Shown in pieces: positions 5,538-9,392 of a stretch of DNA of 9,392 bases. Origin of the DNA: Vicinamibacteria bacterium (lineage in GTDB: Bacteria; Acidobacteriota; Vicinamibacteria; Vicinamibacterales; UBA2999). The position numbers were made by a program, and so were the translations under genes. The notes below the pieces were generated by a model. The model was not told the DNA's origin. It searched no databases and worked only from the letters and a program-made list of their open reading frames with translations. Position 1 is the stretch's first letter, and every line of letters begins with the position of its first letter. The DNA is taken from positions 1 through 9,392 of the forward strand of contig JAICQE010000168.1 in assembly GCA_025938035.1 (NCBI GenBank), read 5' to 3'.

Positions 5538-6518
5538 CTAGTTCGGACCGAACTCGTTGTAATAGAAGGTGAATTCGACCGGATCGATCGCCGGGAACGG
5601 AAATTCCGGCGGCAGCGGTTCAACAGGGCTCGAACTGTTGATGGCGTTGTACGCCGCACGGTTGAACGCCGGGTTGTGGGACGGCTTCACAACGCGCAGG
5701 TTGGTGATACGACCATCCCGGTGGATGACGAACTCGAGAACCACATGCCCGCGATCGATCATCGCGGCGTTCGGAATGATCCAGTTCCGCTCGACTTGTG
5801 CGAGAAATCTCCGACTCCAGGGCCCGAAGTCGACGCCTGCGGTATCGAACTGGAGCGAGGAACCCGGATCGTTCAATCCGCCCTGCGGGTTATTGAACGT
5901 CTGATTTCGCACGTATTGATCGAGGTTGCGCAGCGCATCGCCCAGGCGCCCGGGCAACGGACGTGACGTCTCGATAGATCGCCGCAGGCCGGTGTTTGCG
6001 GGCGGCAACGCTTTCGCGAGCTGTTCCTGAGGTTCGGGCTTGGGCGCCTCTGGCTTCGGTGGTTCCGGGGTCGGCGGGGCCTCGACCAATTCCCCCCGTG
6101 CGAGCTCCTGTGGCGGGGGCGACACCGTCTTTTCGGGTGTGTTGCCGCGGGAGAACGGCAGAGGGTTCACCGGTTCTTTCGCCCGTTCCAGTGCCTGCGC
6201 CTTACGGTTGATGTCGGACGGATCGGCGAGCGGCGGCGGCTCCGGCGCTTCGATGTCCGGCACCTCGAGAGGAATGTAAACAAAGCGCCGGTTCTGTTGG
6301 CGCTCTCGTAATTGACGAAGGAGTTCCTCCTGCCGCGCCGCGAGCTCGGCAGGGTCGGGCTTGAAGAACTCGAGGAACGTCCACTTCGGGCCGAACAGGA
6401 TCAACGCCAGGATGAGTGCGTGGAAGCCGGTCGACAACACGACGCCTCCGCGCTTGGAGATCGCACTGCCAACGACGAGCTCTTCCTGGTGCCGATCGTC
6501 GAAATCGAAATGAATCAA
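5538..6518 (-). CDS. tonB: TonB-like energy-transducing protein
   Basis: A 326-residue protein with the TonB/TolA layout: a short cytoplasmic N-terminus, one membrane segment (about 26-43, VVLSTGFHALILALILFG), a charged likely helical stretch (56-78), a long Pro/Glu/Lys-rich periplasmic linker (about 86-175, with EPPKPEAPKPEPQEQ), and a C-terminal TonB domain (about 235-322) with WIIPNAAMIDRGHVVLEFVI, RDGRITNLRVVKPS, and AFNRAAYNAI. Such proteins couple the inner-membrane proton gradient, through ExbB/ExbD, to outer-membrane transporters. No exbB or exbD is in the window, so its partners are elsewhere; a TolA-like role is possible. The start is a TTG (6516-6518) with no visible Shine-Dalgarno; no ATG precedes the membrane segment, so the start is uncertain by up to about 15 codons. 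It follows ubiE after 83 bases. Confidence 0.88.
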   Translation of the reverse strand: MIHFDFDDRHQEELVVGSAISKRGGVVLSTGFHALILALILFGPKWTFLEFFKPDPAELAARQEELLRQLRERQQNRRFVYIPLEVPDIEAPEPPPLADPSDINRKAQALERAKEPVNPLPFSRGNTPEKTVSPPPQELARGELVEAPPTPEPPKPEAPKPEPQEQLAKALPPANTGLRRSIETSRPLPGRLGDALRNLDQYVRNQTFNNPQGGLNDPGSSLQFDTAGVDFGPWSRRFLAQVERNWIIPNAAMIDRGHVVLEFVIHRDGRITNLRVVKPSHNPAFNRAAYNAINSSSPVEPLPPEFPFPAIDPVEFTFYYNEFGPN

Positions 6519-6533
6519 TGGTCGCGGGCTGAA

Positions 6534-6542
6534 ATTATAACA
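6534..6542 (-). promoter_or_regulatory. Extended -10 promoter for tonB
   Basis: The minus strand carries TGTTATAAT: a perfect TATAAT (6534-6539) preceded by TG at the extended -10 position. The sequence 16-18 bases upstream (TAAGTC and its neighbours) does not resemble a -35 box, which extended -10 promoters can dispense with. The likely start near 6527 leaves only about 8 bases before the TTG at 6518. Confidence 0.55.
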
Positions 6543-6569
6543 TTCGATGATTCAAGGACTTACCGAACA

Positions 6570-6604
6570 CCAACCACCAACCACCAACTACCAACCACCA
6601 ACTA
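6570..6604. repeat. Tandem heptamer repeat, five CCAACYA units
   Basis: Plus-strand units: CCAACCA (6570), CCAACCA (6577), CCAACTA (6584), CCAACCA (6591), CCAACTA (6598), with a degraded sixth unit CCGAACA at 6563-6569. The transcribed strand reads alternating TAGTTGG and TGGTTGG. The TAG stop of ubiE (6602-6604) is part of the repeat unit. The unit differs from that at 1023-1043 by one position. Confidence 0.9.
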
Positions 6605-7309
6605 CCGTTTCACCGCCGTATACAGGTAGACGATGCCGAAGGTCAGGGGGACGGCGCGAACGTCGGCAAAACCGGCCTGCCGCAGAATCGTCACGAACTC
6701 GGCCGGCGGCGGGAAACTGCCCACCGACGCGGGCAGGTATGAATACGCCCCGCCGTGGCCCGAGATTCGCCGGCCGATGAACGGCAGCACGCGGTTGAAG
6801 TACCACTCGTAGAGCGACCGGACGCCCGGCACACGAGGCATGCCGAACTCGAGGATGGCCAGCCGGCCACCCCGCCTGAGGACACGTGCCATCTCCGCGC
6901 ACCCGAGCTCGGGTTTCTGCACGTTTCTGATGCCGAAGCCAATCGTGACCGCGTCGGCCGACGCATCGGCAATGGGCAGGCGCAACGCATCGCCGCGCAC
7001 AAGAGCAATGCGGCGGTCCTCCCCCGCGCGGCGGACCTTCTGCAACCCCAGACCGAGCATTGCACCGGCAAAGTCGACGCCGACGATGCGCGCCGCCCCG
7101 TGTGCCGCCAGCGCAATGTCGGCCGTGCCGGTGCAGACGTCGATCAGCGTCTCGCGCCCGCTCAGCTGCAGCGTCTGAATGGCGCGGCTCCGCCAGCGCC
7201 GATCGATGCCGGCACTGAGGAGGTGGTTCAGCAGGTCGTATCGCGGCGCGATGGCGTCGAACATCCCCGCGATGCGCTGAGGAGTCTTGTCGGGAGGCGC
7301 GTCAGTCAA
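6602..7309 (-). CDS. ubiE: Demethylmenaquinone methyltransferase (UbiE/MenG)
   Basis: A 235-residue class I SAM methyltransferase that carries out the last step of menaquinone synthesis, C-methylating the naphthoquinone ring of demethylmenaquinone. Seen: GMFDAIAPRYDLLNHLLSAG (15-34), the family's N-terminal signature; motif I LIDVCTGTAD (55-64); D79 in VGVDFAGAML; RGDALRLP; the UbiE/COQ5 signature GFGIRNV (124-130); EMARVLRRGGRLAILEFGMP; and a C-terminus LTFGIVYLYTAVKR. The start is TTG at 7309, overlapping the mqnP stop by 8 bases; an internal ATG at codon 16 would remove conserved residues only slightly upstream of the signature, so TTG with coupling is preferred. In a futalosine pathway organism the natural substrate is demethylmenaquinone, not a ubiquinone precursor. 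Its stop codon lies in a heptamer repeat. Confidence 0.95.
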   Translation of the reverse strand: MTDAPPDKTPQRIAGMFDAIAPRYDLLNHLLSAGIDRRWRSRAIQTLQLSGRETLIDVCTGTADIALAAHGAARIVGVDFAGAMLGLGLQKVRRAGEDRRIALVRGDALRLPIADASADAVTIGFGIRNVQKPELGCAEMARVLRRGGRLAILEFGMPRVPGVRSLYEWYFNRVLPFIGRRISGHGGAYSYLPASVGSFPPPAEFVTILRQAGFADVRAVPLTFGIVYLYTAVKR

Positions 7310-8153
7310 CGTAGAGCGCGAGCGCGGTCGCGGCGAAGTAGACGATGCCGACGTAGCCGTTCAGGTCGAAGGCCCTTTTCACCTGCGACAGGTCATCGGC
7401 GCTGACGAGCGACTGCTCGTAGACCAGAAGCGCCGCCACCACGGCCACGCCACCCAGGTACAGCGCCGGCAAATCCGCCACTGCCCAGAGCGCGGCCATC
7501 GCCAACACGGTCGCCACGTGCATCGCCCGCGACAGGACGATCGCCCGCGCCACACCGAATCGGACCGGGATCGACCGCAGGCCGTGCCGACGATCGAACT
7601 CGACGTCCTGGCATGCATACAGGATGTCGAAACCGCCGACCCACAACCCGATGGCCAGGCCGAGCAGCCAGGGTTCGGCGCCGCCGCGGCCGCCGGCCGC
7701 AATCCATCCGCCGACGGGCGCCACGGCCATCGCCAGACCGAGAAACAGCTGCGTGTAGGTCGTGAACCGCTTGGCCAGCGAGTACCAGAAGACGATCGCC
7801 AGCGCCACCGGCGACAGCGCGAGGCAGAGCGTGTTCAGCCGCGACGCCCCGGCAATGAACGCGACCGACGAAACGAGGACGAAGACGGACGCTTCGCGCT
7901 GACTCATCGTTCCGCGCGGCAGCTCGCGCATGGCCGTGCGCGGGTTGAGCGCGTCGAACCGCGCGTCCACCAGCCGGTTGAAGCCCATCGCCGCCGAGCG
8001 CGCCGCCACCATGCAGACGACAATCCAGCCGACCTGCGCCCAGGAGAACGGCTGCGCGCGCCACGCCAGCAGCGCTCCAGTCAACGCGAACGGCAGCGCG
8101 AAAACGGAGTGGCTGAAGCGGACAAAGGACAGGTAAGTGGTGAGCCTGGACAT
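7302..8153 (-). CDS. mqnP: UbiA-family prenyltransferase, probably MqnP of the futalosine pathway
   Basis: A 283-residue integral membrane protein with about eight or nine hydrophobic helices. The first Asp-rich motif is NRLVDARFD (59-67) followed by ALNPRTAMRELPRG, and the second is YACQDVEFDRRHG (D183, D187); both bind the Mg-diphosphate of the polyprenyl donor. The NPRT-x2-RELP-x-G extension is typical of the group annotated as 4-hydroxybenzoate octaprenyltransferase-like or MqnP, which prenylates 1,4-dihydroxy-6-naphthoate in futalosine-type menaquinone synthesis. UbiA proper (ubiquinone) and MenA are the alternatives; the neighbouring deaminase and ubiE favour MqnP. The ATG (8151-8153) gives a normal N-terminus but is preceded by a pyrimidine-rich repeat and no Shine-Dalgarno. 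It lies 45 bases after the deaminase gene and overlaps ubiE by 8. Confidence 0.9.
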   Translation of the reverse strand: MSRLTTYLSFVRFSHSVFALPFALTGALLAWRAQPFSWAQVGWIVVCMVAARSAAMGFNRLVDARFDALNPRTAMRELPRGTMSQREASVFVLVSSVAFIAGASRLNTLCLALSPVALAIVFWYSLAKRFTTYTQLFLGLAMAVAPVGGWIAAGGRGGAEPWLLGLAIGLWVGGFDILYACQDVEFDRRHGLRSIPVRFGVARAIVLSRAMHVATVLAMAALWAVADLPALYLGGVAVVAALLVYEQSLVSADDLSQVKRAFDLNGYVGIVYFAATALALYVD

Positions 8154-8155
8154 AA

Positions 8156-8183
8156 GGAGATAGGAGGAAGGAGATCGGAGGAG
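8156..8183. repeat. Purine-rich tandem heptamer repeat, four GGAGRNN units
   Basis: Plus-strand units are GGAGATA (8156-8162), GGAGGAA (8163-8169), GGAGATC (8170-8176) and GGAGGAG (8177-8183). They fill most of the 45-base gap between the deaminase gene and mqnP. In the mRNA this is a CUCC-rich tract ending two bases before the mqnP ATG. The period equals that of the other two arrays, the sequence does not. Confidence 0.75.
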
Positions 8184-8198
8184 GACATGGGTCGCGCA

Positions 8199-9392
8199 CT
8201 ACGACTCGAGCCACCGTATCTCTCCGGGCTCCCCGCTCACAAGGTATTCTTCCACATCGTCCGCGCCGTCAGGGACGCGCACCGCAATCAGCGCCGCGCG
8301 CTTGCCGGTTTCGATGCTCCCGAATTCCGCGTCGAAACCGAGCGCGCGCGCTCCAGTCAGCGTGGCGCTTTCCAGCAGGCGGCGCGCAGGCACGCGCGGG
8401 GCGATGCGCCGCGCTTCCCGCAGTTCAGAAAACAGATTCAGATCGCCGACGCTCGCCAGACTGTCGGTGCCAAACGCGACGTTCACGTCCATCGCGTAGA
8501 ACGCCTCGAGCGGCGGCGATCCCACCCCGACGTGGACGTTGCTCCGCGGGCACGACGCCACCGTGACGCCGAGCGCGGCCAGGCGCGACAAATCGTCGCC
8601 GTCGAACTGCACGCCGTGCACGACGAGCGAACAGCGATCCAGAAATCCGAGATCGGACAGATAGGCCACCGGCGAGACCGCGGGCGGCTGCCATTCCGGC
8701 GCCCACACACCCAGCTCTTCGAGGAGCATCCGGAAGCCACCGGTTCCGTGGCGCAGGAATTCGACTTCGTCGGCAGACTCGCCCAGGTGCACGGTCGTCA
8801 CCGGCGCCGGCTGCGCATCGACAGCCGTCCGTATCGCCCGAAACATTCCCGGAGACACCGAGTACGGCGCGTGCGCCGCGAGCCTCACCCGAACGTCCCG
8901 CGCGGCCGTGCCGGACGCGGCCGCGGCGGCCGATGCGTCGCGCACGCGTGCGGCCGGGTCGGCGACGTTGAAGCCGAGCAGCTCGTGGAATACCTGCGCC
9001 GCCATTCCGGCTTCACGCAGGAGCGGCACGGTGACAAGCGTGTTGCTGACGTCGCCCACCAGCCCGGTGCCGCTCGCGCGGGCAGCGGCGATCGCATTCC
9101 GGGCTGCCGCCAGGATTTCCGGAGCCGACGGGTCCGGATGGCGGCGCCGCAGCGCCATCAGCGTCCGCACCCACTCGATGAAGCTGGTCCCCGCCGGCAC
9201 GCGCCCCTGCAGGTACGACAGCTCGAGATGCGTATGAACGTTCACCAGCGCGGGCACGACTGCCGCGCGCCCGAGATCCACCGCCTTCGGCGCCTCACCC
9301 GATCCGACACCGGTGATCCGGTTGTCGTCGATGCTGACCCAACCCGGGTAAACCGGCTCGTCGCTGATTGGCAGGACCCAATCGGCGCGGTA
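8199..9392 (-). CDS. mqnX: Amidohydrolase, probable aminodeoxyfutalosine deaminase (5' end beyond the window)
   Basis: The frame is open from the window edge to TAG at 8199, 397 codons; the 37 codons before GTG 9281 (YRADWVLPISDEPVYPGWVS and on) form the small N-terminal beta domain of these enzymes, so GTG 9281 is not the start and only a few residues are missing. Metal and catalytic residues of the ATZ/TRZ-type amidohydrolases are all visible: HTH in LVNVHTHLELS, His in RLAAHAPYS, HLGES with its Glu, His in VVHGVQFD, and Asp in AFGTDSLAS, near SCPRSNVHVG. This group deaminates purines and related compounds. Next to mqnP and ubiE, the best role is deamination of aminodeoxyfutalosine to futalosine. 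Guanine or S-adenosylhomocysteine deaminase, or an unassigned deaminase, cannot be ruled out from sequence alone. Confidence 0.82.
   Translation of the reverse strand, partial: YRADWVLPISDEPVYPGWVSIDDNRITGVGSGEAPKAVDLGRAAVVPALVNVHTHLELSYLQGRVPAGTSFIEWVRTLMALRRRHPDPSAPEILAAARNAIAAARASGTGLVGDVSNTLVTVPLLREAGMAAQVFHELLGFNVADPAARVRDASAAAAASGTAARDVRVRLAAHAPYSVSPGMFRAIRTAVDAQPAPVTTVHLGESADEVEFLRHGTGGFRMLLEELGVWAPEWQPPAVSPVAYLSDLGFLDRCSLVVHGVQFDGDDLSRLAALGVTVASCPRSNVHVGVGSPPLEAFYAMDVNVAFGTDSLASVGDLNLFSELREARRIAPRVPARRLLESATLTGARALGFDAEFGSIETGKRAALIAVRVPDGADDVEEYLVSGEPGEIRWLES

Noticed and set aside
6570..6604. Heptamer array considered as a CRISPR remnant or coding repeat
   Set aside because: Units are 7 bp without spacers, and the ubiE frame stops in the first transcribed unit, so it is neither CRISPR nor protein coding.
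6755..7405. Plus-strand open frame opposite ubiE
   Set aside because: Antisense to a clear UbiE; no recognisable domain and an Arg-repeat tail typical of a shadow frame.
7393..8214. Minus-strand open frame of 273 codons overlapping mqnP in another frame
   Set aside because: It lies in a different frame of the same region as the well-supported prenyltransferase and shows Arg/Gly/Ala-rich sequence without membrane segments.

Overview
The window is a GC-rich bacterial chromosome segment in which every supported gene lies on the minus strand, so transcription runs from high to low coordinates. Gene content and order (a futalosine-type menaquinone cluster, miaA-hfq, DUF177-rpmF-plsX, a TonB with a long Pro/Glu/Lys linker, and tandem heptamer repeats between genes) suggest an Acidobacteriota-like organism, perhaps Vicinamibacteria. 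That assignment is inferred from the look of the proteins; no search was run. The genes are close-packed housekeeping genes. There is no IS, prophage, CRISPR array, rRNA or tRNA visible, and no gene-free stretch over 300 bases.

In order of transcription: (1) 9392-6602, a menaquinone module: a 5'-truncated amidohydrolase that is probably aminodeoxyfutalosine deaminase (mqnX), a UbiA-type prenyltransferase (mqnP) and the demethylmenaquinone methyltransferase (ubiE/menG). (2) 6518-5454, a TonB-like protein behind an extended -10 promoter, followed in the same frame, just past its UAG stop, by a possible 26-residue membrane peptide. (3) 5407-1081, a TipA-like MerR regulator with its own MerR-type operator/promoter, then miaA, hfq, deoB and dgt in close or overlapping array: tRNA modification, RNA chaperone, and (deoxy)nucleotide turnover. 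(4) 965-1 (running off the edge), DUF177/YceD, ribosomal protein L32 (rpmF) and the first 35 codons of plsX: the classical link between the ribosome and phospholipid/fatty-acid synthesis.

The least expected content is between the genes. Three tandem arrays with 7-bp periodicity sit in three separate intergenic gaps (1023-1043, 6570-6604, 8156-8183). One contributes a likely -35 box, one supplies the ubiE stop codon and is G-rich in the mRNA, and one makes a pyrimidine-rich leader resembling the anti-Shine-Dalgarno sequence in front of mqnP. Other points are a perfect dyad in the 19-bp spacer of the merR promoter, a dyad at the presumed transcription start of the DUF177 operon, and deoB, which has no standard start codon in the expected place. 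I do not see a wholly new multi-gene system; the candidates for novelty are the heptamer arrays and the small membrane ORF behind tonB.
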